From contig NW_017265142.1 in the NCBI RefSeq assembly GCF_001638985.1, positions 186,001 through 250,000 of the forward strand: a stretch of 64,000 nucleotides of DNA. Reading direction: 5' to 3'. Below are positions 1-10,662 of the stretch, piece by piece. The notes below the pieces were generated by a model. That model saw only the letters and a program-made list of their open reading frames with translations. It was not told the origin of the DNA and did not search any database. Made by a program: the position numbers and the translations under genes. This stretch comes from Phycomyces blakesleeanus NRRL 1555(-) (Eukaryota > Mucoromycota > Mucoromycetes > Mucorales > Phycomycetaceae). Every line of letters starts with the position of its first letter. Within the stretch, counting starts at the first letter, position 1.

Positions 1-802
1 ATTTATGGCCATGTAGCCAAACTAAATGTTGTATCTTGGTTCAAGGTAATTTCAATTAAAGTACAATTCCAAAAAATAAGTAATGATAGAATTGGTTGAA
101 TAATCTTGTTAATTTTTCTTTAAGATTATTGGAAGCATGGAGTCTGTTCCTCTGGGAGCATATAAAGTTCAATGGAGAATGCGTGTTACTAGTGTTGGTC
201 AACATGATTCGGTCTTTAAGTTTAGGATTTCATTAAAGGTAAAGTATCTATTATGACAATATTACTGGTAGTATTCATATTATATGACATATCCACATTT
301 TATAAGTTTGAAAAGCTCATGTTCTTTTGTATTTAGGAAATTTATGATTATGCACCAATAACTGATGATACATATACTATGCCTTATGCATTTTATAAAG
401 ATCCTTTAATAGTCGATTGTGGATGGCTAGTCATTACTCTACCTGGAAGATTTGTTATAAGCAACAAACAGAGATTCTCAAAGGTTTACTTTAGCCATGA
501 TGATATAAGCTCGTCATCAAAATGGGGTCTGGTAAAGTAGAAATATACATCCTATACCTTATATTATTTCTTTATTTTTAAAGCATTAAGTATCAATAAC
601 AATAATTTGTTAGTCAAAGCGCTCACCTCTTTTTCTTTAATTTTTTTTAAAACAGGAATTCGACTGGGTACGGCTTATTCCCACATCGCCTACAGCTAAA
701 TATAATAACTCTAAACTATACGTCAAACGAGACGATTACAACCGCATGGTTTTCGTAAAAGAAGACTCAATTCTAGGAAATATCTACGAATTTCAAGATT
801 AA
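1..802 (+). CDS. PP2-like domain protein, 3' part (5' end outside window)
   Basis: Four exons are seen: 1-45, 125-238, 337-531 and 656-802 (TAA), joined by GT-AG introns in phase 0. The protein is a clear paralogue of the F-box gene at 12057-13823. The shared blocks are YGHVAKL (YGHTAKL in the paralogue), YKVQWRMRVTS (YQIQWRMRVTS) and EFDWVRLIP (ELDWVRLVP), and two internal exons have exactly the same length in both genes (114 and 195 nt). The conserved part resembles the plant phloem-protein-2 (PP2) domain, a lectin-like fold often placed after an F-box. In that architecture the F-box docks to Skp1 of an SCF ubiquitin ligase and the PP2 part recruits the substrate. No F-box can be seen here because the first exons lie outside the window. 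The C-terminus is shorter than in the paralogue. PP2 assignment is by motif recognition only. Confidence 0.75.
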
Positions 803-1055
803 AATATGTATTTTTTTGGGAAATAGATGTTGCTTCACTTTGTACACATATTGTCATTAAGTTGTTAAAGGTCAATCTTGAAAGCTAAACTTAATAGAGA
901 AGGGGAAAAGTGAGAATGGTGCAAATTTGCTAAATCCCCTCCCCCTCCACCTTCTTCCATGAGAATGTTAGATTCAAACACGTTTCTGTAAGTCACCGGT
1001 TGGAGAACAGATTGACCTGTTTGATTTGCAGTATATTATTAATCCTTTCTTTAAG

Positions 1056-1166
1056 ATTTTTGGAAACTTTAAATCTTTTCTTTCAGGAATACACAAAATT
1101 CAATGGCAAATGCCTATGATCAATCCTATTAACCACAAAGTCTTTATATTCAGAGTTTTATTAGAG
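1056..1166 (+). pseudogene. Fossil PP2-domain exon
   Basis: A 37-codon open stretch flanked by an acceptor-like ttaag and a donor gtaaga aligns along its whole length with the 38-codon exon at 125-238. The core GIHKIQWQM matches GAYKVQWRM, and it ends VFIFRVLLE where the gene has VFKFRISLK. The upstream intron end is also similar (tttctttaagatt). No continuing exon could be found downstream before the MULE at 1621. I read it as the surviving exon of a third, decayed family copy. Confidence 0.6.
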
Positions 1167-1611
1167 GTAAGAAAGGAAGAAGAAGAAAAATACATATTGA
1201 CATTTCTATTATTTGAAGCCACTGCTTTTGTATAAGCTGTACGAAAGCTTATATATTCTAACAGGGTATTTACTTTATAGATAAAATATCATATAAGACC
1301 ATTATCCCATAAAGATGATGGTTGCATATATAATTATAAAATGGCTCAGGTCAAATAAACTTTGGTCATACAAGACCAGATCACAGTGTATAATGATTCT
1401 TACTGTGTAAAATACATATGGACATATTGTATGTATACAAATTAGAGACTTGAAATGAAATGTTTTAGACAGGCTCTATGATATTCACGTTGTACTCAGC
1501 TCAGATATGTTCCTGTCTTCTTATCTTTATAATAATTATAAAGCCGATAACATAATAGAAAAGCAGAAAAAGAAGAATCCAAAATCCAAAATATATATAA
1601 TCTTTACATGA
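1167..1611. other. Non-coding gap before the MULE
   Basis: AT-rich sequence with no convincing exon. It lies between the fossil PP2 exon and the target duplication of the mobile element. Confidence 0.5.
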
Positions 1612-1620
1612 GTTTATGAC
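1612..1620. repeat. 9-bp target-site duplication, left copy
   Basis: GTTTATGAC stands here and again at 7093-7101, immediately outside the two element ends. Nine bp is the usual duplication length of Mutator-like elements. The bases on either side differ, so the match is exactly 9 bp. Confidence 0.8.
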
Positions 1621-1703
1621 CAGCAATCTTACGGGGACGACATTTTCAGGATGGGGCACTACCTTTTTTTGCCGGACTAATTCATTGTGACTACTTGTCC
1701 GAG
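1621..1703 (+). repeat. MULE left terminal inverted repeat
   Basis: The exact 36-base core is at 1633-1668, with diverged flanking parts at 1621-1632 and 1671-1703. The inner part contains two CCGGAC/GTCCG blocks shared with the right end. Confidence 0.82.
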
Positions 1704-1940
1704 GTCCGAGGTATTTTCTCCAATCCTTCAGGGCAAAACGATGTGTCCTGAAATTCTTAACTCAATATTTAAATAGAAAACCTTCTTTTCTATTCTATAC
1801 TCATCTCGTAAGAGCTACTAATCAATTGCACTTAAAAATATTATTTTTTCTCGGAGATAGTAAAGAGATTACTTTGCTCATTGCAGATTAGCAATTAGAA
1901 ATCATGATGTTAATAAGTATTCTCTAGAAATCACTTCAAT

Positions 1941-3935
1941 ATGAATCCTATCAATAAAGAAATCCGCTTTTTCAATGGAAAGGAACATTATCCTGTCCAA
2001 CAACCTCTTCCTGTCTCACCAGTTAATGGTTACAGTGACATGACAATGGCAATTTCAAAGATGCAGGAATATGCACTTGCCAACAATTTTGCACTTGTAA
2101 CTAGAGATAGTAAACCAACTCGAGTGTATTTGAAGTGTGCCAAGGGCGGTCATTATAAGAACACGCGGAAAATTGAAGACAGCGAACGCAAGAGAATTCC
2201 GTCTAGTGGAAAGACTGGATGCCCCTATCTCTTGAAAATATCATACAAGAAGGCCGCTAAAGGATATCTTCTTTTGAAAGCCACCAATGAGATTGAAAGC
2301 TACCACAATCACCCTCTTGATGATGACTGCCTGGAATCTACCTTGAAAGGTCGTTTGTCAAAGGTTACTGTCGATGATGCTAGGGAAATTATGAAGCTTG
2401 TTGAGACCAAAACCAAGACTCGTGAGATCCAAAAGGCGATCAATAAAGAGGATAATGTCAGCCATAAGTTGTATGTGAATGACATCAACAATATCAATGC
2501 TGCTTTTGCTCGTGCTACTGCTTCCACTTCTCAGGATGCAGGTACTGAACTCGTTAAAACCATGGAAGCTAAGGGATATCTTGTACGCTATGACGCCGGC
2601 AAATATGGATCTCTTGAAAGAGTATTTTTCTCGCACCCAAAGATACTAGAAAGAGCCCGTCGCTTCCCAGAAGTCATGGCCGTCGATGCCACCTACTCAA
2701 CCAATAATTTGGAAATGCCTCTTGTATGCGTGGAAGGTGTCCATAACCTCGGGGGAGACACTCTTAAATCGTTTCTCATTGCCTTCGCCTGGGTTTCGAA
2801 TGAGAAACAGGAGACCTACGTTTGGTTCCTTGAGCAGCTCAAGGCACTTGTTTTTGAGAATAAGAAAAGCAGTTCTCTATTTGTAACAGACAAATGTATG
2901 GCCTTAATGAATGCACTTGACATTGTATTCCCAAAAAATGTCAAATTACTATGCTACTGGCATATGTTGAATAGCGTTGAGAAAGCCTTCGCTGGAAAAC
3001 TCAAGTCAGTTGCAGAGAAAGAGGTCCTTATGGAGTATGTGAACTCCATGATTCACAGCAGTACCAGAAGGGATTTCGAGGTTGCGTTGATGAAGTTCAA
3101 TGCAGTATCTTCTGGTTGCGAAGTAGACGAAGGAGGGTCCAAGGTAGATGCATCGGTTTACTTTGCCGAAAGATGGATAAAGTGCCAGGAGAAGTGGGCA
3201 GGATACCTGACCAGCCAGCAAATGCATTTTGGGTGTACAACTACCCAGAGAGTCGAGAGCGCACACCAAGCTTTGAAAAGAGGGATATCAGCAATTTCGT
3301 CTTTGGGGCTTGCATTTGAAGCTGTCAACTCCTATATAGACAGGCTCAAAAGAGACTTCAGTGCTATAAAAATCAGGGAATCGACAACTGTTGATGTCTT
3401 GGTTGGCTGCAACAAGCAGCTTTCCAGGCTTTTTATGAAAGTCTCTAAGAGAGTATTGCTTGTTATTAATCAAGAACTTTGATTGATTAATAGAGACAAT
3501 GAATTTTGTCATTGCAAAAACAGGTTTGAGTTCGGCTTGCCCTGCAAACACTTGCTGCCAGCTGGAAGGGAGCTCACTCTTGATGATGTTCTAGAAAGAT
3601 GGATCATAAACCCTGTTCTAAAAGAGACATCTTTCGAAGAAAGTTGTACAGCGCACGTAATTGCCGAGAGGCCAGAAGAGTGGATGCAAGAGATTGTAAA
3701 GCTTGAGGCTCTTTTCCGCTCTTGTGAGGGCAGCCAGCAAGTGGCCAACCTCCTTCAAAAGATCAAGAAGGTTACTTCTGAATTCGAAGGCAAAACTGGG
3801 CACCCTTCGATTAACTTTCAAGCCCCAGAAAAAATTAAATATCCTGGCAGAAGAAAGGGTGGTGCACGTCCCAAATACCTTCCCAAAGACTTTGGTCGGG
3901 CAAACTGGAGGAAGATCAGTGTTTCGTCTGGTCAT
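1941..3935 (+). pseudogene. MULE transposase (FAR1, DDE, SWIM) with one in-frame TGA
   Basis: One 1995-nt exon is open except for TGA at 3480-3482 (codon 514). Domains in order: an N-terminal FAR1/WRKY-GCM1-type zinc-binding region (about residues 30-130, with LKC, TGC and HNHPL). The MULE catalytic core follows, with first Asp D249 in AVDATYS, second Asp D317 in FVTDKC followed by LLCYWHM, and Glu E439 in QRVESAHQALK. After the stop comes a SWIM zinc finger with C523, C525, C535 and H537 (CxCx9CxH). Such enzymes bind the terminal repeats and perform cut-and-paste transposition in the nucleus. The frame on both sides of the TGA is conserved, so it looks like one recent substitution. The exon ends at a phase-0 donor (GGTCAT then gtaaga) that leads into the downstream lysine-rich exons. 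The first ATG of the open frame (1941) is taken as the start. Confidence 0.85.
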
Positions 3936-3989
3936 GTAAGATAAAAAAAATAACATAACAAAGTATTAATATGTATCTTGAAATACTAG

Positions 3990-5237
3990 GCTGGCCTTAA
4001 GGCAATGGTTAGACTGAGAGCTAAAATGAGGGAGGGAAAGCCTGCAGCTACACAAAAAACGAAAAACAACAAAAAACAAAACAAAAGCAAAAAAGAGCCT
4101 CTCGACCTAAGTAAGATGCTTTTTTATTTTACATATAATTGAGTTTATGAAAAAGAATCTTGTCATATATTTACATACATTTTTTAGTCGATGCTACCAA
4201 AAACAAAATAAAACAAATTAAAAAAGAGCCTCTCGACCCAGGTAATATGTGCTTTTATTTTATAGTGTAATTGAATTCATGAAAAGGAATCTAACCTTAT
4301 ACTAATATGCTTTTTAGTCGATGCCACCAAAAACAAAACAAAAAAATAAAACAAGAGCCTCTCGACCCAGGTAATATTCTTTCTCATTTTTCAGTGTAAT
4401 TGAATCCATAAAGAGAAATATCGTTGTATACTTATATGCTCTTTAGTCGATGCCACAAAAGAAATAGGGTTTAAAAGACCCGCTACAGCTCAAGAAGATT
4501 ACCAATATGACTATCGCACCTCTGTTGGCAAGAGGGTTAAATTCCAGCCCGGTTTTCCTGTCTCTCATGAGATAGTCGATGACGTTAAGGGTGGGTTTAA
4601 CCCTACTGCTGATGGATGGTGTGGTTTTCGGGTCCTTGCCCATTTGATCTATAAAGATCAAGAAAAGTTCCCTCTTGTGAAAAGATATATGCTTGCTACC
4701 CTTCCAAAATACAGCAGCATTTACGCCAGCACGTTTGGAACCGATGTCAAGCAATTAGAAGACATTATAAAGCATGGTTCTGATCTCTGCATCACCAACT
4801 CCAACTCCAACTCCAACTCCAACTTCATCCCAGCGTGTTTAGATGCCAGTATGTGGTTTAGCACATCCGACTGTGCTCAACTAGCTGCGGACACCTATAA
4901 GCGACCAGTCTGCGTCTACTCAGACAACCCCAACACCCCTTCCGTATCGTTCCTTCCCTTCACCCTTCCCAAAAACATATCAAAACATCAACAACCTCTG
5001 ATTTTCAATCGTGTTAACAATAACCACTGGACAACAGTACACCTCTCCCGCAATGTCTCAAGGAAATGGCCAACCATTCCTGTGTTATTCTTTTTGGGTT
5101 GTGTCAGAAACCAGATTCCCGACAACTTTGATACTTACTGGAACAAGTTTAAAGAGTTCAATAAGTATGATCGTAGAAATGCGATGTTCTCTTTTCTTTC
5201 CGATCAAGAGGAACATGTTGATCTCACTATAACATAA
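3990..5237 (+). CDS. Lysine-rich linker exons and OTU-type cysteine protease domain of the MULE
   Basis: Predicted exons are 3990-4110, 4188-4241, optionally 4318-4370, and 4447-5237 (TAA). They continue in frame from the transposase exon, so the intact element would encode one fused protein. The linker is basic, with KKEPLDL and DATKNK blocks. The last exon encodes about 262 aa with an OTU signature: Asp-Gly-Trp-Cys (nucleophile Cys at 4620-4622) followed by GFRVLAHLIY, and the late His in NNNHWTTVHL (His at 5026-5028). OTU domains cleave ubiquitin-like conjugates. A NSNSNSNSN run (about 4796-4830) marks a small repeat. Exon 4318-4370 is 53 nt and breaks the frame. Skipping it restores the frame. 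MULEs carrying ULP1-type proteases are known from plants (Kaonashi type). Whether this protease works in transposition is inference. Confidence 0.7.
4090..4446 (+). repeat. Tandem repeat of a mini-exon plus its intron, period about 130 bp
   Basis: Successive units share an exonic part (starts TCGATGC, ends CCTCTCGACCCAG) and an intronic part (gtaatat ... ctttttag). The exon parts are 4090-4110 (tail only), 4188-4241 (54 nt) and 4318-4370 (53 nt). The introns are 77, 76 and 76 nt. The next exon, 4447, again begins TCGATGCCAC. The 54-nt unit is frame-neutral; the 53-nt unit lost one base and contains an in-frame TAA. Confidence 0.8.
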
Positions 5238-6987
5238 TCTTTTTTTTTACCTTTATAAATCTTATCAATCTGTTTCTTTGCGTCAACATAAGCTATCTAT
5301 CACTTGTGGGTTAAATGACTCTCCGCTCTGTTTTTTCATAGAAATCATTCGTGGGAAGTACTTTACCCTACGAGTTACACATATATCCAGCGAATTAAAA
5401 AGCATAAATGTCGGGTGGTGTTACACAGATAGAGCCAAACTATCTTCGAATATGTTATATTATGCATTTGTATCTATTTATTTCATCAATTCAAGTCTTG
5501 GCTCTCTATAACTTTGGATCCAAGTAGTGTATAGATATATGTATGGGTTCTAGGATTTTTAGTTGAATTGAAAGGGTCGATCATGAGAAAACTAACGTAA
5601 TATCTCAAAAATTTGCTTTTTTTCAATAAAATAAAATATTGTATTTGCTTGTAGAATCACTTTTTTCTCATTTGTTTTCTATGAAACTTTTACTGGATTC
5701 ATATGTTATCTGAATATATGTAATTAAAAACTTTTTTTGGTCTTATATGAATATTTTTCATTTTTTTGTATTTTTGATAAAATATCTCATGTACATGTTG
5801 TAAGGAAATGATAGAAAGAGTTTTTACAGAATAAATAAAAACATGGATTTTATAAATATATATTCGCTTAACTTCTATGCAAACTTTCTTAGGCATAAAA
5901 GGCTTCATTACCTTTATATCCATTATGAAAGTTTTTGAAAAAATGCAAATTATATGGATTATAATCTTTTCCACTTAAATCACACAAAATGAAAACATAT
6001 GATTTATGTCTCAAGTTAAATCGTGAAAATATGACTCATTAGCAGCCACAGGTATGTGATTTGTTGACGGGAGCCAAATAAATCTTATATCTTACAAATA
6101 CTCGATTTTAGTTACCATTTTTGTATAATAAGTTGATTCTATTTTTGCTTCTTTGCCTTATAATATTATATCATAATTATAGTAAGAAGTAAACTTATTA
6201 GTGTTTAACTATTAATTATGACTCTAAGTAGCTGTCACTTTATCTAATATATATTTTTTTTAATGTAAACTACATTTATTCTACAATTATCAGATATACT
6301 TTTTTATATGCAAAATTAATTAATACTATATGTATTCTCAGACATTTTTGCGACTTTGTTTTTCTTTTCTGAAGAAGATTTAGCAGTTTTTATTAGTGTT
6401 TATCTTAAATAAGTATTAACAAAAGGTAATGTTTATTACATTAAAGGATATTATAAGCCTAATAAAGTATTTAGTAAAGAAATTTCAAATTTTATAAGGT
6501 ATTTTTTCGATAGGCAAGATATGAAAAGTCGTGACTTTTGGGGGACGACGTTTCCAGGGTAGGGCACGACATTTTCTATTAGGATATAATGTCTTGAAGT
6601 AACATGTTAGATAGTTTTTTATTATTCTATATATATATCAGTTAATTTATTACATATAGTATAAAACTTTAAGTATAGAATTATACATATAAAACAACGC
6701 TTTTATATTTAGTCAAAGCTATTTTTTTATATGAGAAGATTTTTTATTATCATTTTGCCCAAAAACAGGTCGTGCCTCCTAAAGAAGGAGAGGTATATGC
6801 CTGGAGACAGTTTGATGAATGCACAAAGTTTGGGAGCAATTTAGTGAGCTAATACGCATGAGTGGAGAAGGAAAAGACATAATTAAATAGAGGAAAGAAG
6901 CGTAGAAAAAGCTATTATCCTGCCTTGTATAAAAGTATCTTTATTATGATAAGTATGAATCCTTAGGGACCAGATATAATTATTTGA
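5238..6987. other. Non-coding 3' region of the MULE
   Basis: Very AT-rich with no supported gene. A short open frame (5278-5511) has no recognisable domain. At 6541-6570 there is a diverged copy of the element's own terminal repeat (GGGGACGACGTTTCCAGG) in the same orientation as the left end, and a short GGTCGTGCC at about 6770 is complementary to part of it. Confidence 0.55.
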
Positions 6988-7092
6988 TACCGGACAGCAA
7001 GTCACAATTTGTGGTCCGGTAAAATCAAAACAACGTTTCCCATCAAAAAGGTAGTGCCCCATCCTGAAAATGTCGTCCCCCTAATATTAGCG
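6988..7092 (-). repeat. MULE right terminal inverted repeat
   Basis: The exact core is 7045-7080, the inner diverged part is 6988-7020, and the end sequence is 7081-7092. An unmatched stretch of about 22-24 bases (7021-7044) separates core from inner part. Confidence 0.82.
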
Positions 7093-7101
7093 GTTTATGA
7101 C
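7093..7101. repeat. 9-bp target-site duplication, right copy
   Basis: GTTTATGAC, identical to 1612-1620. Confidence 0.8.
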
Positions 7102-7538
7102 ACCAGAATGGGATAGTACACGAGAAAAAGAAACAATATATTGCAACCTTTGTATTTCTTTCTTTATTAAATGATAGGTTTAATATTTTATCATTTGCAC
7201 AACTTCCCTTGATACCATAACTCCTTTGCGGAAGGTTAGGGGGGGGGGAGATTGGTTTCTGGTTCAGGTGCAAAGAAGAGGAAGAAAAAAGAGATATGTT
7301 TTTTTTTGTTAAATACACGTTTTTGTTCTTTCTTTCTTTTTAACCACATAGGTTACACGATAAAATTAATAAGAATTATTTATTGGTTCTTTTCTGCCAA
7401 TTAAATAATGCATTCCTCAGGTACATAATACGTGACTGACAAGTTTAAAGAAAAATTAATGTATACATCATATAAATATATATATATATATAGAAAGAGA
7501 ATGGCTCAGAAGATTAAAAAGAATGTACCTCATTAACA
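7102..7538. other. Gap between the MULE and the HAUS4-like gene
   Basis: AT-rich with a TA microsatellite at about 7477-7491. It presumably contains the promoter of the next gene; no defined element could be assigned. Confidence 0.4.
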
Positions 7539-9296
7539 ATGGCACCACCATCATTATCTATAGTTGAAAGAATAAAACGTGATCACTTTACTAATAGCTT
7601 TGCAAGTCAATCGCTTATTAATGAAATTAAACAAGTGAGACATCCTTATATATAATTGCACACTCGCACATTTTTTTCTTCTTTCTTTTGTAATGTATAT
7701 ATATATATATATATATACAGATGCGTGTAGTGTGTGAGTAAATGTATTGATCCAACGTGATTTAGTTACAAAGCGATCACGACTGGGAAGCGGATCTAAT
7801 TTTACAAGAGATACGAGACATCTATGATGATCCTAGTCACCCACTCTATGACTTTGTAAGAGACCTTTACAAAATAGAATAAAATAAAATAAGAACCTCT
7901 TGTTGATTATTATTATTATTATTATTATGATAAACAAATGATCATAATATATATATGTATATATATATATATATAACTAGGGATTCGAGCTCTTTACAAC
8001 AAATAATCAGTTTATTAAAAAGCTGTTGTCAACCTTGTCAAATACTACAGAGGGCCAGACTATAAAAGGATCTACTGGCTTATCGACAATATTGCCTGTG
8101 AGTGAATTCAAGCGTGTGGTGTATAGTGTATACATACATTTTCAGTGTGATGAAATATTTGAATTTACAAATTACACATATTTCATATATTACTAGAGTG
8201 AAAGAGAAGAATTGATTCAAAAAGTAGAGGACGGGATATTGAGAAAGTATTCCAATGTAGAGAGCTTTGTGATGGGAGATAAGTTAGGTGAGTGTTCAAA
8301 TAAATAAAGAAGAATAGAGTAAGCAGTTGAGAGATCATTTATGTACTGACACACGCGCACGCATATATATGTATGTATGTAAAGGCCCAGTTTCTGAAAC
8401 AAGACATAGACTTGGTGTGGCTGCAGTAGATGCAGAATCATTGCGATCTACTGTAGAGAAAATAAAGAATGGGCTGCAACAGAGAAGGTTTGATATGCCA
8501 CTCGGAAGAATTAAATTGACAAGACTAGTTGTGGAATGTATTGAAGTAAGTGCTCAAGATTTTATTATGATTATGATTATGATTATTACTACTCTTTTTT
8601 TTTCCTTTAAAAAAAAAGCATACATTTGAAATATGCGTATATTTCTGCATGTGCATCTGCATATGCATCTGCATGCTTGTGTGTATGAATCTATTACAGC
8701 TTCTTATTCTTTATTTTTTGATCATTTTTTTTTAAAATAATAATAATTATAATTCAAATAAAGTAGCTCATGTTGGAAGTTCTGGACACAACCTGGTCGA
8801 TCATGGAAGAATTTAGACTGAAGCATGAAAAAGAGATGAACACAGTTTATGACGAGCACCTGGGAGTTATGGTTGATAGTATTATATTAAAAACAAAGCA
8901 AGTATATGCATATAATGTTAATAATAAAAGAGAGAGAATATACTAATACTAATACTAATACTAATACTAATACTAATACTATTACATAGAATACTGCACA
9001 TATCTGTCTTATTGACTACCTATGACAAAACAATGGTTCCAGCTCTTGAATCTCTCAGGTATAATCCTTCTTATTTTTAAAAAATAAATATAAATAAATT
9101 AAATGTTTTGATGATTAGAAATGCGCTTGAAAAACAACATCAAGACGTTCAGGCAGAGCTATCGTTTGCAAACAAACAAATCGAGGAATATCATTCAATG
9201 GGACCTGAATTTCGTACATTGTGCTCTGCTTACTTTGACTTATTGACCATGATCCAAGAAACCGAAGATGATATTAGAAGGATAAATAATGCTTGA
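7539..9296 (+). CDS. Probable HAUS augmin-like complex subunit 4
   Basis: Eight exons: 7539-7634, 7766-7855, 7981-8097, 8197-8287, 8385-8545, 8767-8897, 8990-9058 and 9119-9296, coding for 310 aa. Phases agree at every junction. The protein is helical with no membrane segment. The C-terminal block (EKQHQDVQAELS, then EEYHSMGPEFRTLC, then YFDLLTMIQETEDDIRRI) recalls the coiled-coil end of HAUS4, where a tyrosine/Gly-x-Glu-Phe motif precedes a short helix. HAUS4 belongs to the eight-subunit augmin complex, which recruits gamma-tubulin to existing spindle microtubules. Length is somewhat below the animal proteins (about 360 aa). Intron 6 (8898-8989) needs a GC donor (GCAAGT) to keep the frame. 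The gene is convergent with SNX3, whose stop lies 198 bp away. Assignment rests on the C-terminal motif and is moderate; another coiled-coil protein is possible. Confidence 0.6.
8940..8981 (+). repeat. TACTAA hexamer microsatellite inside intron 6
   Basis: About seven tandem copies of the hexamer TACTAA lie just upstream of the acceptor at 8989. Each copy resembles the fungal branch-point consensus (TACTAAC). A related run of the same motif occurs just after the stop codon (about 9317-9350). Confidence 0.8.
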
Positions 9297-9494
9297 AATA
9301 AAACAAAAAATAAATGCCAATACTAATACTAAAACTAATACTAATACTAAATGTTGCTGTTAAAAGTATTATTATTATATAGTAGCAGTAATAAAGAATT
9401 GAATGTATTTGAATGAAGAGCTTGGGAAAGAGGGGGGAGGAGGATGGGTACATAAGAATTTTTCTTTTTTTTTCTTTTTCTTCTTCTTCTTTAT

Positions 9495-10662
9495 CTAGTA
9501 CTGATATGCTTCACGAGAAAAGTTTGGATCTTGAATGAATGCAACAAGGACCTTGCTGCCGGTCTGTAAAAGAGGATGTCCTGCCACACTATTACATCAA
9601 CCAAAGAAATGAGTATACACATACATACACAAGTAAAAGGAAAAGAAAAGAAAAGAAAAAGGTCTTGCAAAATATACTATGTTTTCTAAAGCCTCTTTTT
9701 TTTTCCTTTTCCTTACATTTGCAAAAACCGTTCTAATCCTTCACGACGCTGCTCAATCACATCATCGGAGAAACGATTGGTAAAGACCTTTCCGGGAAGA
9801 GAAGGAATGGTCACTCGTGTTGATTCACGTTCCAAGACGTCCCTGAACCATTCGAAATCTCTGTAGCGTCTACGGACCAAGGATTGCTTCATTTTGAATG
9901 CTGGTATATTTGTCTAATATAGATATAGATATAGATTATATATTAAATATTAATTAAGATTATAATTTTGTTTTAAAGTTTTGTCCCTTAATTGTTTACA
10001 TTTAAAGATTAAGTAAAAAAAAAAACAAAAAAACAAAAAAAAGTATATACTTTACCCTGCAGACAATTTCATAATCTGTATATAGCTTGCGTCCAAAACC
10101 TTTTAAACATTATATGTATATTTGTATATATATACATATATATATATATTATGTCAAGGTAAAGGTAGATGTATAGTTATATGTGTAGACCCAAGCACAA
10201 GTAGGAATACAAGCAGGAATACAAGTACAGGCAATAGGCATAAATACAAGCACAAGTAAAAGTACACGTACAAGTGCAAGTACAACCATAGCCGTAACCA
10301 TAACAATAACAACAATAACAGTAACAAAAATAAATAAATAAATAAATAGATAAATAGATATATATTTATATATCCCTATAACACCCCCTCGTATAATAAC
10401 TCATACTCATACTCATAATTATAATGATAATAAATGTTTATTTATTTATTATTATTTATAATATCTACTTTAAACTTTTATTTTATTTTATCAAGCTTTA
10501 TGTCAAGATGAAGATGAAGATGAGCTTACCATGAGTATGAGGGTTTCTGACCTCAACCTCTAGAAAATTCTCGGGAATCCCGTAACGTTCTTCTATAGTT
10601 TGTTCCCGGACGATTGCACCAGCCATGCTCTGGAATGCTTGGAAACGAGGTGCAGTAGACAT
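9495..10662 (-). CDS. SNX3: Sorting nexin-3 (Grd19-type), PX domain
   Basis: Four exons read on the minus strand: 10530-10662, 10056-10099, 9717-9913 and 9495-9588. They give 155 aa, close to the usual 162 aa of yeast Grd19 and human SNX3. The N-terminus has [15 protein letters not shown], followed by [14 protein letters not shown] and TNIPAFK. The PI3P-binding PX core is [18 protein letters not shown] with LPGK in the membrane-insertion loop and RREGLERFL. The end is [23 protein letters not shown]3 is a PX-only nexin that binds PI3P on early endosomes and helps retromer retrieve cargo to the Golgi. All introns are GT-AG with consistent phases. The 6-residue insertion usually found after LPGK in animal proteins is shorter here. 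Confidence 0.92.
10190..10345. repeat. Degenerate ACAAGT/ATAACA short-repeat tract in SNX3 intron 1
   Basis: Imperfect hexamer-like units (acaagt, acaagc, ataaca, then aataaat) fill part of the first SNX3 intron. Similar tracts recur at 11030-11105 and 13385-13445. Confidence 0.65.

Larger units (their letters stand above)
1621..7092 (+). mobile_element. Mutator-like element (MULE) with OTU protease, 5.47 kb
   Basis: The limits are set by terminal inverted repeats and a perfect 9-bp direct duplication. The core of the left repeat (1633-1668, starting GGGGACGACATTTTC) is an exact 36-base reverse complement of 7045-7080. A weaker outer part (1621-1632 against 7081-7092, 8 of 12 bases) and an inner part (1671-1703 against 6988-7020) extend the match. 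The right repeat carries about 22 extra bases between core and inner part. Cargo on the plus strand is a FAR1-DDE-SWIM transposase followed by an OTU-type cysteine protease domain. The last 1.7 kb is non-coding. Exact core repeats and an intact target duplication suggest fairly recent insertion, while the in-frame stop in the transposase suggests this copy no longer makes full-length protein. Confidence 0.88.

Noticed and set aside
3480..3482. TGA read as selenocysteine or recoding
   Set aside because: No stem-loop of that kind was seen, and fungi generally lack selenoproteins. Simple mutation is more likely.
5278..5511. 77-aa frame after the OTU domain
   Set aside because: No domain, AT-rich codons, lies in the untranslated tail of the MULE.
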